DNA of 64,000 nt from JALHOP01 sp964484195 (GCA_964484195.1 CAZAER010000001.1:372001-436000), one strand, 5' to 3'. Shown: positions 36,439 through 45,722, counted from the stretch's first letter. A program made the numbers and translations. The notes: a model not told the origin generated them from the sequence alone.

Positions 36439-37380
36439 ATGGATGAGACGACGGGCAAGGAGCTGGTCGACCTGAAGCGCGAAGTGCTCGAGACGCGCAA
36501 CACCGTCATCAAAGCCGACAACCAGGTGAAGAACCTCTCGCTCGACGTGAAGAACTTCGAGCGTCGCTTCGAGCAGATCGAGAAGCGCGGCAAATTCACG
36601 AGCCTCGCGGTCAACGTCTTCGTCGGTCTCGTCATCACCATCGCGGCTTACCTCGTCTTCTCGGCTCGCTCACGCAGCTACATCGCCGACGCCGAGCGCG
36701 CTCAGGCCGACGCTCAGCAGGCTCGCGATTCGGCGCAGAAGCAGAGCGAAGATCTGAATCGCCGCTTGGCCGACCTCGACGCTCAGAAGAAGAAGGCCAT
36801 CGACTCGGCGTCGGTGAGCAAGAAGGTCCTGGACCTGCTCGACCAAGGCAATGAGAAGGCCGCCGTCGACATGCTCGACCAGGTGAACCTCACGACTCTC
36901 ACCGAGCTCGAGGCGCGCCTCATGGAGAAGCGCGTCGGCGACCTGCGCAAGAAGGCAGCCGAAGACGCTTACGAACAGGGCCGCAAGCTCGCCGAGACCA
37001 GCGGCCGGTCCGCTGAAGCGGTCGACATGCTGAAGAAGTCGCTCGCGCTCGATCCGAACTTCCGCTACGTGGTGAACGTTCGCTACTTGCTCGCCACCGA
37101 GCTCTTCAGCTTGAAGCGCTACGACGAGGCCGAGCCGGTCCTGCGCGATCTGTCGAACATCCGTGACCCGTCGCTGCGCGAGGAGATTCGCTTCCTCTTG
37201 GGCGCGTCGCTGGCCCAGGGCCAGAAAGTCGACGAGGCGCGCCGCGTGCTCGGGGAGATCATCACCGCCGGCGGCAAGTACAAGAGCCAGGCGAAGACCT
37301 ATCTGCAGGCCATGGAGCTCGCCGAGAAGAACAAGCAGGCTCCGGCGGCGGGAGCGACCCCGCCGACGCAAGGCGGCTGA
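36439..37380 (+). CDS. Membrane-anchored coiled-coil TPR protein
   Basis: A 313-residue protein. The N-terminus is an amphipathic coiled coil (residues 5-55), followed by one membrane helix (SLAVNVFVGLVITIAAYLVF), a second coiled coil rich in Ala/Gln/Asp (residues 75-120) and TPR-like repeats to about 300, for example RYVVNVRYLLATELFSLKRY DEAEPVLRDL in two adjoining parts. It probably scaffolds a complex at the inner membrane. No partner is evident beside it; tRNA-Lys is just upstream. Confidence 0.7.
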   Translation: MDETTGKELVDLKREVLETRNTVIKADNQVKNLSLDVKNFERRFEQIEKRGKFTSLAVNVFVGLVITIAAYLVFSARSRSYIADAERAQADAQQARDSAQKQSEDLNRRLADLDAQKKKAIDSASVSKKVLDLLDQGNEKAAVDMLDQVNLTTLTELEARLMEKRVGDLRKKAAEDAYEQGRKLAETSGRSAEAVDMLKKSLALDPNFRYVVNVRYLLATELFSLKRYDEAEPVLRDLSNIRDPSLREEIRFLLGASLAQGQKVDEARRVLGEIITAGGKYKSQAKTYLQAMELAEKNKQAPAAGATPPTQGG

Positions 37381-37423
37381 CAGCTCCGCCCAAGCGGACA
37401 GCTTCGACTAGAGTGCAACTGCT

Positions 37424-37825
37424 CTAGGCGCGGTTGGCGTCGACGAAGCTACGAGCCGACATCAGACCGGCGATCCACGGGCCCGCGCCCGGGATGCAGG
37501 ACGCGGCGCCGACCACGAGGTTCTCGCCAGCCGAGCTGAAGAGGTTGCCGGCGAGGGTCATACGGGCCTCGCCGTCCAGCTTCGGGAACTGCATCGAGAC
37601 GAGCATCTGCCAGGTGGCGACGGCGGCCTTACCCAAGGCGACTATCGGGTTCGCGACCGCGCCCGAGAAGGGGACGAACGCGTTCAGGCCGTACAGCAGG
37701 CCGTTGAGCACGTTGTTCTGCAGGGTGAGCTGCTTGGCTTTTGGCGCCTCGATGAGCGAGCTCGCCTGAATCGTGTCGAACTCGGTGGCGCGCAGGGCCT
37801 TGTCGATAGCTGGACGGATTTCCAT
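37424..37825 (-). CDS. Small hydrophobic protein with ASCIPG motif
   Basis: A 133-residue protein of unknown function. It has hydrophobic segments (LLYGLNAFVPFSGAVANPIV) separated by FPKLDGEARM, and ends with VGAASCIPGAGPWIAGLMSA. I chose the start at 37825 (MEIRPAIDKAL). The gene truncated at 63693 shares the pattern of hydrophobic segment, DGE loop and GASCIPGA, and may be a paralogue. It could be a small membrane or membrane-associated protein. Confidence 0.6.
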   Translation of the reverse strand: MEIRPAIDKALRATEFDTIQASSLIEAPKAKQLTLQNNVLNGLLYGLNAFVPFSGAVANPIVALGKAAVATWQMLVSMQFPKLDGEARMTLAGNLFSSAGENLVVGAASCIPGAGPWIAGLMSARSFVDANRA

Positions 37826-37995
37826 GTCGGATCCTCGGTGCGGCGGTTGCAGCAATATCGGGTCGGCCGTCGGGAATGTGCGCAGTTCGGCGATGACACG
37901 TCGGTTTCGTCGCGCGAGGATGACGCGTTGGCGGCGATGCCGCCGCAACCGATCGCGCACGGCAACGATAACGACGCTCAAGGAGAGCTTCGGCC

Positions 37996-38325
37996 ATGGC
38001 GTTGATGAGTAAGACTGATGCGGTGCGGACGACTGCGAGTGTTCTCGTTGGAGTCGCGACTGGCGGCTACATGGGGACGATTGCTCGGGTTCTGACGCCC
38101 CAGGACGCGTCCTTCCAGACGAAAATCCTGCTCTTGGGAGCCGCGGCGGCCGCGGCAGCCTTCGTGCTCACCGGCACCGGTCCCTTCGGCACCGTCATGC
38201 TGCTGGGCGGTTGGTTGAAGAGCGCGGTGGTCGGAACTGTCGTTTCGTGGGCGATCGCGCCGAGCCCGTTCAGCCTCGCGGCGCTGCAGAGCAAGCGCGG
38301 CGACTTGACCCGCAGCCGCTACTAA
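37996..38325 (+). CDS. Small membrane protein
   Basis: A 109-residue protein with two or three hydrophobic segments, including ILLLGAAAAAAAFVLTG and TVMLLGGWLKSAVVGTVVSW. AAGGAG lies 10 bases before ATG 37996. It is divergent from the ASCIPG gene and is followed by another unknown gene after 5 bases. Function unknown. Confidence 0.65.
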   Translation: MALMSKTDAVRTTASVLVGVATGGYMGTIARVLTPQDASFQTKILLLGAAAAAAAFVLTGTGPFGTVMLLGGWLKSAVVGTVVSWAIAPSPFSLAALQSKRGDLTRSRY

Positions 38326-38330
38326 CCGGC

Positions 38331-38828
38331 ATGGCAAAGCGCCAGCATATCCACCGATCCGTCCAGGAAGCGGTGGTCGGGTGGGGCGCCGCCGCGGATG
38401 TCGCGGCAGCCGCCAAACACCTGTCGCAATCGCGGTCATGCCTCGACGCGCCCCTCGTGCGGCAGCTCGTCGGTGAGGTCGCGGAGGTGAGCGTCGAGTG
38501 TGTCATCGGCCTGCTCGCGGACGCGGCGAACAGCGATCCCGGCAAAGCGCTCACTCGCGTTGGTGAGGCCGACCTTACTCCCTTGCAACTCAGTCACTTG
38601 AGCGCCTGGATTAGCGATCTCCCGCGCACCGCGACCGCCTTGGGCCTCTCCCTCGAAGCCTGGTCGCAGGAGCTGGGGGCCGCCGCCAATCGCGTCCTGA
38701 CCACGAGCGCCCTGGCCGAACAAGCCACGCCGGCGGCTAGGCTCTTCAGCGGTCCCCGAGCGATTCCGGCCAGCAGCGGGGCCGCCCCCGGCTTCGTCTC
38801 CCAGCTGGCGGCACGTGTTCAGCGCTGA
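38331..38828 (+). CDS. Uncharacterised small protein
   Basis: A 165-residue, mostly helical protein starting MAKRQHIHRSVQEAVV, five bases after the small membrane protein gene, so probably in the same transcript. It has no signal peptide or recognisable motif. The C-terminus is Ala/Pro/Ser-rich and looks disordered. Confidence 0.6.
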   Translation: MAKRQHIHRSVQEAVVGWGAAADVAAAAKHLSQSRSCLDAPLVRQLVGEVAEVSVECVIGLLADAANSDPGKALTRVGEADLTPLQLSHLSAWISDLPRTATALGLSLEAWSQELGAAANRVLTTSALAEQATPAARLFSGPRAIPASSGAAPGFVSQLAARVQR

Positions 38829-39033
38829 GAAGCGACCAGGAACCTTCTAGAGCGCCACAATGTCATAGCGAGAAGTGCGCCAAGGCCGTTTCGGGGGTGC
38901 CGTGTACACACGCGACCCGACTCGGTTTTCAGCACACCTCCGTGAAAAGGCCGCGATAATCCAACTCGGGGCGCAACTTTGCCCTCGCGCCGCCGATACC
39001 TAACGCGACACGAGCCTGTCGGGAGTTAGAGTT

Positions 39034-39279
39034 ATGATTTCGGGAACTGGACCTAACGTTGTACCCATGATGCGCCCCATCGGCGCGCCGCCTGGCGGCA
39101 CATTGGGTGAGCAGCGTCAGGCGGCCCTCCAAAGCGCGCCGACGCTCGAGGCGATGAACAAGCTGGCTCAGCGCGAGAAAGCTGCTCGCCAATCGGCGCA
39201 TCACCTCAAGGGCAATTCACGGCGTGTTCCGAGCGTCAAGGATGCTTTGCAGCCCGTGACCACGAAGAAGGGCCCCTAA
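39034..39279 (+). CDS. Short basic uncharacterised protein
   Basis: An 81-residue protein with GGGAGTT before ATG 39034. It is Gly/Pro-rich at the N-terminus and basic in the second half (LAQREKAARQSAHHLKGNSR). No motif is recognised. Its isolation between two intergenic regions and reasonable start make it likely but not certain. Confidence 0.5.
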   Translation: MISGTGPNVVPMMRPIGAPPGGTLGEQRQAALQSAPTLEAMNKLAQREKAARQSAHHLKGNSRRVPSVKDALQPVTTKKGP

Positions 39280-39346
39280 GAAACGCGTCGCTCCGATCGC
39301 TGCGGGTTGATTGAGCGGGCCGCCACACCTGCGCCTCTCTCGACCC

Positions 39347-40171
39347 TCAGAATCGCGCGAGCGCTACAGGACCCGCGGCCGCCAAAACGGCTGCGTGGAC
39401 GAGTCCGTTCGTCGCCAACATGCCGCGTGGCGTGTTCGTCGTCTGCTTGTTATAGCGGAGCGGTGCGCCGAAGCAGTCGGTGACGAAACCGCCCGCGGCG
39501 CGTAAGATCGCCTCCGGAGCGCAACCGTCCCACTCGTGGGTCTGGTTCGACATCGACAGATACACGTCGGCGCCTCCCTCGGCGACGCGGGCCATCTTGA
39601 GACCGACGCTGCCCAGGCGATCTTGGCGGGCGACCCGGAGGGCCGCCGCGACCTCGGCGACCGACTTGGACGTGTGCGATCGCGAGCCGACGAGCACCGC
39701 CTTCGTCGGATCGATGCAGCGCGAGGGCGATAGTCGCATCGGCGCACCACCGTGGCGCTCGACGGTTGCCACCGTGCCGCTGCCTGCCCAAAGCGTGTCT
39801 TCCGTCGGCTGATAGACGACGCCGACGCGCGCCTCGCCAAACACCGAAAGCCCGATCATCACCGCGAACTCGCCGTTGCGATTCACCAGCTCCTGCGTGC
39901 CGTCGAGTGGGTCCACGCACCACAAGCGCGCGTGGGTGTGGCGACTCGCGCTGTTGGCGGACTCCTCGGCGAGGATCGCGTCGCTCGGAAACGCCTTGGC
40001 GAGCCCCTCGACGATGATGTGATTGGCGTCGCGGTCTGCCTGGGTGACAGGATCGCCGTGGCCTTTGTATTCGACCGCGAAGCCACCGTTGTAGTGCGCG
40101 AGAATGCTAGCGCCGGCTTCACGCGCCAGACGTTTCGCGACCTCGAGCTCGTGCGAGAAGTCCTCGTTCAT
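39347..40171 (-). CDS. Inositol-monophosphatase-family enzyme, CysQ-like
   Basis: A 274-residue phosphatase. The metal site shows GDPVTQADRDANHIIVEGL, ILAEES and the signature WCVDPLDGTQELVNRNGEFA. Near the C-terminus, HEWDGCAPEAILRAAGG completes it. The overall look is that of 3'(2'),5'-bisphosphate nucleotidase CysQ, which removes PAP, but inositol or NADP phosphatase is possible. I chose the start at 40171 (MNEDFSHELEVAK). Confidence 0.88.
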   Translation of the reverse strand: MNEDFSHELEVAKRLAREAGASILAHYNGGFAVEYKGHGDPVTQADRDANHIIVEGLAKAFPSDAILAEESANSASRHTHARLWCVDPLDGTQELVNRNGEFAVMIGLSVFGEARVGVVYQPTEDTLWAGSGTVATVERHGGAPMRLSPSRCIDPTKAVLVGSRSHTSKSVAEVAAALRVARQDRLGSVGLKMARVAEGGADVYLSMSNQTHEWDGCAPEAILRAAGGFVTDCFGAPLRYNKQTTNTPRGMLATNGLVHAAVLAAAGPVALARF

Positions 40172-40213
40172 CGATTGACCATGCGGTGCTGGTCCTCTAA
40201 GTAGCCGCACCAC

Positions 40214-41032
40214 ATGGGTGCGAGCATCAAGAATTTCATCCTGGTCGCAAGTGGCAAAGGCGGCGTGGGAAAATCGACGGTCGCCACCAACTTGGCGATG
40301 GCCCTGGCGCGCGCCGGGCACGCGACCGGCTTGCTCGACGCCGACATCTACGGTCCGTCGATCCCGACGATGATGGGCCGCACCGAGTCACCCCGTCCGG
40401 GCGACGACAAGCAGATCATTCCGCCGATGAAGTTCGGCATCAAGCTCATGTCGATCGGCTACTTGGTCGATCCCAGTCAGGCCATGGTCTGGCGCGGTCC
40501 GATGCTCGCGGGCGCTGCGACCCAGCTGGTGCAAGACGTCGCCTGGGGCGAGCTCGACTACTTGATCGTCGACCTGCCGCCGGGCACTGGCGACATCCAG
40601 CTGACGCTGGCGCAAAAGTTCAAGGTCACCGGCGCCGTGCTCGTCACCACGCCGCAAAAGGTCGCGCTCGTCGACGTCGTTCGCGCCAAGACCATGTTCG
40701 ACAAGGTCCGTATCCGCACCCTCGGGCTGGTCGAGAACATGAGCTACTTCCTGTGCCCCGATAACGGCAAACGTTACGACATCTTCGGCACCGGTGGCGG
40801 CGAAGCAGCAGCGCGCGAGCTCGGTGTCGACTTCTTGGGGCGCGTGCCGATCGAACCGGCCGTGCGCGAGTGTGGCGACGCTGGTGAGCCGGTGGTCTCG
40901 GCGTTTCCTGGGAGCGAAAGTGCCAAATCTTTCACAGCCATCGCCGCCGAGCTGGGCAAGCTCGTCGAGGTCGTCAATGTCGAACGTACCGAGCGCGAGC
41001 AGAAGCGCCGCATCCTCCCGATCGTCCAGTAG
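40214..41032 (+). CDS. mrp: Mrp/NBP35-type P-loop ATPase
   Basis: A 272-residue iron-sulfur carrier ATPase. It begins with the deviant Walker A SGKGGVGKSTVATNLAMALA and has DADIYGPSIPTMMG and DLPPGTGDIQLTL. It lacks the N-terminal MIP18/DUF59 domain of many Mrp proteins. The region that is CPxC in classical members reads FLCPDNGKRYDIFG, so only one cysteine of the cluster pair remains. The next gene follows after 4 bases. Confidence 0.92.
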   Translation: MGASIKNFILVASGKGGVGKSTVATNLAMALARAGHATGLLDADIYGPSIPTMMGRTESPRPGDDKQIIPPMKFGIKLMSIGYLVDPSQAMVWRGPMLAGAATQLVQDVAWGELDYLIVDLPPGTGDIQLTLAQKFKVTGAVLVTTPQKVALVDVVRAKTMFDKVRIRTLGLVENMSYFLCPDNGKRYDIFGTGGGEAAARELGVDFLGRVPIEPAVRECGDAGEPVVSAFPGSESAKSFTAIAAELGKLVEVVNVERTEREQKRRILPIVQ

Positions 41033-41036
41033 CGCC

Positions 41037-42383
41037 ATGCGCCAGGCCATCGTCCTCACCTCGCTGCTCGCTTTAGCGGCCTGCCGCGGCACTCCTGATC
41101 CGCACCGGCCGACCCTCGATACCGCTGCGTTCGACATCGCGCTCAAGGCGCTCATCGAGAAACCGAGCGCGCAACGCACCATCGCCGACTTCGACGTCAC
41201 CCACGACCAGCGCGTCGACGCCAACGACTTGTCGGCCATCGATGGCTTGCTCGGCCGGGCCAAGCTCACGGCGGAGAGCCGCGGCATCGATGCCTCGACC
41301 AAGGCCGGCATCTACGAGGGTGGCTCCTTCGTCCTCGATAGCGATGCTGCGTTGCCGAAGAACGCCGACGTCGCCGCTGCGCGGGCCTTCGTGATCGAGG
41401 CGCAATGGCTCGCCGATCAAGCCCGGTTCGCCGCGGTCGTCGACTGGCAGCCGGATGCGCTGGTCGTCGGCAGCCTCGCGCGCCACATCCCCGGTTACAA
41501 CGGCGAGAGCATGAGCCCGCCGACGCTCTGCATGGCGATCGACACGCTCGATCTCGAGTCGTTCAAGCGCGCCGGGCTTCCCGCGGTCGCAGTCACCGAT
41601 CTCGACTTCACGATGTGGCAGGGCGACATCAGCAACAGCTTCCTCGCGGTCCTCGCCGAGAAGAAGCTCGCGAAGCCCGAAGCCAACGCGGCGATCATCG
41701 AGCTCTTGTCCGCCATTCCCGGCATCGACGTGAAGAAGGTCCGCGAAGCCTCGGTGCACGACAACCTGCGCGCCGTCTATGAGCGCGCGACCGACCCGTC
41801 GCTGGCGAAAGACCAACGCGTCAGCATCAAGGACGCCTTCTTCCTCACCTCCAAGGTCATCGCCGGGCTCGACGTCGCGACCGTCGACGACGCCGCTCAG
41901 ACCGTGCTCACCAAAGGCGCGGCAGGGGCTCCGGCCATCATGACACGGTTCCATGCCGACGCTTCGGGCTGCGGCACCATGGCGATGCTCGGCAAGCTCA
42001 AGGCCCGGGGAATCGACGTGTACTTCCTCTCGGCGACCCTCGACGTGCTGGCGCGAGCCGCGGCCCGTGTGGTCGGCATCCCGGAAGATCACGCCATCGG
42101 CAGCGCCCTCGAGATTGTCGACGGCCGCTATACCGGACAGGTCGTGACCAGCTTGTACGAGATCAAGGGCCCGGTGTTGCGCCAGTGGGTTGGCGTGCCG
42201 CCGCTCATGGTCTTCGGCGACAGTCCGGTGAGCGACTTCCCGATGATGGTCGAAGCCGTCGGGACCGGCTTCATGGTGAACCCGCGCCAAGAGCTCCTCG
42301 ACAAGGACAAAGACGCAGCGCAGGGTAGGCTCGTGCAGGTGAACTTCACGCCGGGCGACCGGCGCGCCGATGCACGTCATTAG
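41037..42383 (+). CDS. HAD-superfamily phosphatase lipoprotein with dockerin-like motif
   Basis: A 448-residue exported protein starting MRQAIVLTSLLALAACRG, with a lipobox. Near residues 45-65 the stretch DVTHDQRVDANDLSAIDGLL matches a calcium-binding dockerin/EF-hand repeat. The HAD core shows motif I as VAVTDLDFTMWQGD, motif II as VYFLSATLD and motif IV as MVFGDSPVSDFPMM. The result should be a cell-envelope phosphomonoesterase. It starts 4 bases after mrp and overlaps the next lipoprotein by 14 bases. Confidence 0.78.
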   Translation: MRQAIVLTSLLALAACRGTPDPHRPTLDTAAFDIALKALIEKPSAQRTIADFDVTHDQRVDANDLSAIDGLLGRAKLTAESRGIDASTKAGIYEGGSFVLDSDAALPKNADVAAARAFVIEAQWLADQARFAAVVDWQPDALVVGSLARHIPGYNGESMSPPTLCMAIDTLDLESFKRAGLPAVAVTDLDFTMWQGDISNSFLAVLAEKKLAKPEANAAIIELLSAIPGIDVKKVREASVHDNLRAVYERATDPSLAKDQRVSIKDAFFLTSKVIAGLDVATVDDAAQTVLTKGAAGAPAIMTRFHADASGCGTMAMLGKLKARGIDVYFLSATLDVLARAAARVVGIPEDHAIGSALEIVDGRYTGQVVTSLYEIKGPVLRQWVGVPPLMVFGDSPVSDFPMMVEAVGTGFMVNPRQELLDKDKDAAQGRLVQVNFTPGDRRADARH

Positions 42384-42831
42384 GCTGACGCTGGGCGCGG
42401 CCCTGGTTGCAACGATGCTCGCGGGCTGTGACAAGCCGCTGGCCTGTGGGGACCGCGTCGCAGTTTCCGATGACCCCGACGCGCCACGCATCACCGACGC
42501 AGCCCTGGTTTCTCAGCTGGCGCAGGACTCCTGGACGGTCATCCTCGGCGTGTCGTTCCACGACGCCAACGCCGACCTCGCTGACGGCTCGGTGGTATTC
42601 TATCTGGCGAGCGACGGAGACAGCGCGGCGACGCAAGCGCTGCAACCGGCGTTCAAGCTCAGTGCGTTGGATGAAGGCTCCGTCGATGGGACGTTGACGG
42701 TGCCGCTCCGCTTCGACGACGACGTCGAGGACAGTACCGAGGTCGATTTGGGTTTGCAGCTGGTTGATGGAGCGTCGCTGCGTAGCAATTGTTATGGCCT
42801 GTCTCTCGCGTTCGAGGTGAACCGCCTATGA
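42370..42831 (+). CDS. Small lipoprotein
   Basis: A 153-residue lipoprotein (LGAALVATMLAGC) with a beta-rich body such as SWTVILGVSFHDANADLADG. Function unknown. It overlaps the HAD gene start-to-end by 14 bases and is coupled to the next gene by ATGA. Confidence 0.72.
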   Translation: MHVIRLTLGAALVATMLAGCDKPLACGDRVAVSDDPDAPRITDAALVSQLAQDSWTVILGVSFHDANADLADGSVVFYLASDGDSAATQALQPAFKLSALDEGSVDGTLTVPLRFDDDVEDSTEVDLGLQLVDGASLRSNCYGLSLAFEVNRL

Positions 42832-43268
42832 TCTACGACGACGACAATCCGAAAGGCGGCGGCGAGTCGCGCAGCCGCTTGCCCGACTCAATTCGCAAGG
42901 CCGTGGTGGGAGGCCTATCGGCGGTGCTGATGACCGAAGAGGGCATCCGCAATGCCGTCTCGGACATGCGTCTCCCCAAAGACGCCATCGCGTTCCTGGC
43001 GCAGCAAACCGAACGCACCCGTCGCGAGCTCTACCGCATGGTCTCCGACGAGGTGAAAGGCTTCCTCGGCAATATCGACATCGGCGGCGCCATGCGAAAG
43101 GCGCTCTCGGGGATGCGCGTCGAGGTGAAGGCCGAGCTGCGCTTCGTCGACGAGGACAGCGGCGTGTCCCTCAAGACGCAGACCTTGCGCACCAGCTTGC
43201 CCCCGACCGACGACGACGATGAGGACGAGGATCCGCCGCGGCCGAAGAAGGCGCGGCGTCGCCGTTAG
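42828..43268 (+). CDS. Uncharacterised protein with acidic-basic tail
   Basis: A 146-residue cytoplasmic protein coupled to the preceding lipoprotein by an ATGA overlap. A helical body (SIRKAVVGGLSAVLMTEEGI, then FLAQQTERTRRELYRMVSDE) is followed by a tail of Asp/Glu and then Lys/Arg residues, a pattern common in nucleic-acid or polyanion-binding proteins. No named domain recognised. Confidence 0.65.
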   Translation: MIYDDDNPKGGGESRSRLPDSIRKAVVGGLSAVLMTEEGIRNAVSDMRLPKDAIAFLAQQTERTRRELYRMVSDEVKGFLGNIDIGGAMRKALSGMRVEVKAELRFVDEDSGVSLKTQTLRTSLPPTDDDDEDEDPPRPKKARRRR

Positions 43269-43280
43269 CTCGTCGAGGGC

Positions 43281-43829
43281 TTAACCCTCGATGGCGATCT
43301 CCAAGGTGAAAACGCGCGCCTCGTCGGTGGGGCGTTGCGAGCGCGCGTGGCTCTTCTTGGGCGGGGCCAACATCTCGATGAGCTCCAAGCGGGCGCTGCC
43401 CCGTTTGTCGAGCTTGATCTCACCCAGCGTGTAGCGTCGGTCGCTGTCGAGACCGACGAATTCCCAGGTGATGTGCTCCGTCTTGCTCTTCACTTCCCAG
43501 ATGCCGCCGCGGTGGGAGCGCGTCTCGAGCTGGACGCGGATGACGCCGCCTTTGCGCCCGCGCACCGTCTTGCCGCTGTCTTGCATGGTGAGCATGCGCT
43601 CGGCTTGGGTGCGCTCGTGCGCCATGCTCTGTGCCCGACCACGTAAGAAATCGGCGAGCACCTCGCGCGCGCCTTCGGTCGTGCCCGGATCGTCGTGAAG
43701 AGCCACGAGCGCTTGCAGGTCTTCGGCGTCGAGTGACTTGGCGTGACGCAAGAGGCGTAGGGCGTCGAGGAACGTCGTGGGCGCGCTGTCCTCGCGGAGT
43801 AAATGTGCCTGATCGCGGAGCGACGCCAT
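43281..43829 (-). CDS. Uncharacterised protein
   Basis: A 182-residue protein with an N-terminal helical half and a C-terminal beta-rich half (HITWEFVGLDSDRRYTLGEI). No signal peptide and no motif recognised. It is divergent from the Xer recombinase gene, whose start lies 46 bases away. Confidence 0.6.
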   Translation of the reverse strand: MASLRDQAHLLREDSAPTTFLDALRLLRHAKSLDAEDLQALVALHDDPGTTEGAREVLADFLRGRAQSMAHERTQAERMLTMQDSGKTVRGRKGGVIRVQLETRSHRGGIWEVKSKTEHITWEFVGLDSDRRYTLGEIKLDKRGSARLELIEMLAPPKKSHARSQRPTDEARVFTLEIAIEG

Positions 43830-43874
43830 GACCGACTATTACCGTCTGTCGGGCGGTGGCGTTAAGATCGGGCG

Positions 43875-44795
43875 GTGGAACCTTGTGTCGAGCGCTACCT
43901 CGAGGTGCTGCGGGTCGAGCGCAATCTCTCGCCGCACACGGTCGAGGCCTATCAGCGTGACCTGCGCGGCCTCACCGAGAGCCTGGCGGCGAGTGGCGTC
44001 CACGATCCGTCCGAGGCGCGCGCGGTTCACCTCACGCGCTGGTTGCGGGGCCTCGCTGTCGCCGGGAAGAGCCCAGCGTCGCAGGGGCGCGCCCTGTCGG
44101 CGGCGCGGCAGCTCTTCGCCTTCCTGGTGCGGGAGGGCGAGCTCGCGACGAGTCCCGTAGCCGAGATCACCGGCCCGAAGCGACGCAGGCCGTTGCCCGT
44201 GGTGCCGAACCGCCAGGAGATGGTGCGGCTCGTCGAGGCGCCTCTCGAGCGCCCCGCGGCGCGTGGAGCGAACACGGTGACGGCGCGCCACCTCCGTGAT
44301 CGCGCCGCCCTCGAGCTGCTCTACGCGGCGGGGCTACGCGCGACGGAGCTCTGTCGCCTGCGCTTGGATGAGCTGCATCTCCAGCTCGGGGTCGTGCGGC
44401 CGACGGGTAAGGGCTCGAAGGAGCGGGTGGTGCCGGTCGGCAAGCCAGCGCTCGCGGCGCTCGAGGCCTATCTCGCTAACGGCCGCCCGCGTCTGCTCAA
44501 GGGCAGGCCTTCCGACTACGTCTTCATCGGCAACGTCGCCAAACCGCTGTCGCGCATGGCTCTGTTCAAAATCGTTCGACGTTACGCAAAGGTCGCTGGG
44601 ATTACGCGGAAGCTTTCTCCTCATAAATTGCGCCACGCCTTTGCAACGCATCTGCTCCAGGGCGGAGCCGACCTGCGCGCGGTGCAGGAGATGCTCGGGC
44701 ATGCCGACATCTCGACGACGGAGATCTACACGCACGTCGAGAGCGACGCGCTGCGCACCGCAGTCGACAAACACCACCCGCTAGGCCGCCGCTAG
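43875..44795 (+). CDS. Tyrosine recombinase of XerC/XerD type
   Basis: A 306-residue recombinase that resolves chromosome dimers at dif. The N-terminal SAM-like core-binding half is followed by the catalytic domain with Arg in AAGLRATELCRLRLDEL, HKLRHAFATHLLQGGADLR, LGHADISTTEIYTHV with the catalytic Tyr, and the conserved Lys region VRPTGKGSKERVVPVG. It starts at GTG 43875. It has no prophage neighbours, so it is a housekeeping Xer; C or D cannot be told. Its 3' end overlaps the convergent gene by 15 bases. Confidence 0.93.
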   Translation: MEPCVERYLEVLRVERNLSPHTVEAYQRDLRGLTESLAASGVHDPSEARAVHLTRWLRGLAVAGKSPASQGRALSAARQLFAFLVREGELATSPVAEITGPKRRRPLPVVPNRQEMVRLVEAPLERPAARGANTVTARHLRDRAALELLYAAGLRATELCRLRLDELHLQLGVVRPTGKGSKERVVPVGKPALAALEAYLANGRPRLLKGRPSDYVFIGNVAKPLSRMALFKIVRRYAKVAGITRKLSPHKLRHAFATHLLQGGADLRAVQEMLGHADISTTEIYTHVESDALRTAVDKHHPLGRR

Positions 44796-45722
44796 CACCT
44801 TGGGCGTATGGCTATCAGCGCGGGCAGTGATGGTGCCCTCGGGCACGTGAACGCGAACGTGAGCGAGCTCGGCGAGATTCCCGTAGTGCCGACCGCGCGC
44901 CGTGACGATGCCGAAGAAGGCGGCGATGCGCGTGAAGATGTTGGCGTAGGTACGACCTGAGCTCTTGCCCCGCGCCGTGATGTTCGCGTGCGGCGGGCGT
45001 TCGAGGTGAACCACTTTGACGCCCTCCCTCGGCACGTTCGACAGCCCGTCGAGCAAGCGAATCGCCGTGCGCTTGGGCCACATGGTGTTGTGGGTGAAGA
45101 AGTTTCCGAGGTGGACCTCGCTCGGGAAGATGTTCGCGGCCTTCATGGCCTCGTAGTTCCAGCGGGCGCAGTTACCGTATTCGACGTGCGGCAAGCCGAG
45201 CCCGTGCAGCGGTGCACGGAGAACGTTGCGGATGCGCGGCAGCACCAGCGAGAACTTCGCGGTGCCAGCCTCGTGGCGCTTGGCGAGATCGAGGAAGTAG
45301 TTCTTGCACGCTTCGACGTCGATCTTGGGATCGTCGAGCCCGACCAGGGTGTACGGGCGATTGTAGAAGCCGCGTTGGCGATTGGCTTCTTTGAACTCGT
45401 GGACGCCGAAGAGGTACTCGTTGAGTGCGACCCACTGGACCATCTTGGAGCCGGGGACGCCGACGATGTTCGGCACCATGAACTCGGTCTTGCCTGTCTT
45501 GGGGTTCTCCATCTCGAAGGCGCAGAAGGCGTGGCCGTAGTCGCTGCCGACCTCTGCCAGGCCATAGATGAAGCGGGGCTTGCCGCCGAGCTTTTGCCAG
45601 ACGTCGTCGAGTATTTGATCCTTGTTGGAGATCGCGACCTTGTCGCGCTTGCCGAAGTCGCGCAGCTCCGCCAGGCGGGTGAGCATGTAGCGATCGCCGG
45701 TGCCGCCCGGGGCGCGCCGCAT
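44781..45722 (-). CDS. Uncharacterised protein, possible permuted papain-like fold
   Basis: A 313-residue protein. I placed the start at ATG 45722 (MRRAPGGTGDRYML); ATG 45686 is an alternative, and the much longer open frame upstream runs antisense to other genes. The order of a histidine (SDYGHAFCAF) before a cysteine (YGNCARWNYEAMKAANIFPS) fits permuted NlpC/P60-like or LRAT-like hydrolases, which is inference only. No signal peptide is seen. Function unknown. Confidence 0.55.
   Translation of the reverse strand: MRRAPGGTGDRYMLTRLAELRDFGKRDKVAISNKDQILDDVWQKLGGKPRFIYGLAEVGSDYGHAFCAFEMENPKTGKTEFMVPNIVGVPGSKMVQWVALNEYLFGVHEFKEANRQRGFYNRPYTLVGLDDPKIDVEACKNYFLDLAKRHEAGTAKFSLVLPRIRNVLRAPLHGLGLPHVEYGNCARWNYEAMKAANIFPSEVHLGNFFTHNTMWPKRTAIRLLDGLSNVPREGVKVVHLERPPHANITARGKSSGRTYANIFTRIAAFFGIVTARGRHYGNLAELAHVRVHVPEGTITARADSHTPKVLAAA

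Noticed and set aside
43875..44795. Tyrosine recombinase as a sign of a mobile element
   Set aside because: The sequence is a normal-length housekeeping Xer with no attachment sites, transposase or phage genes nearby.
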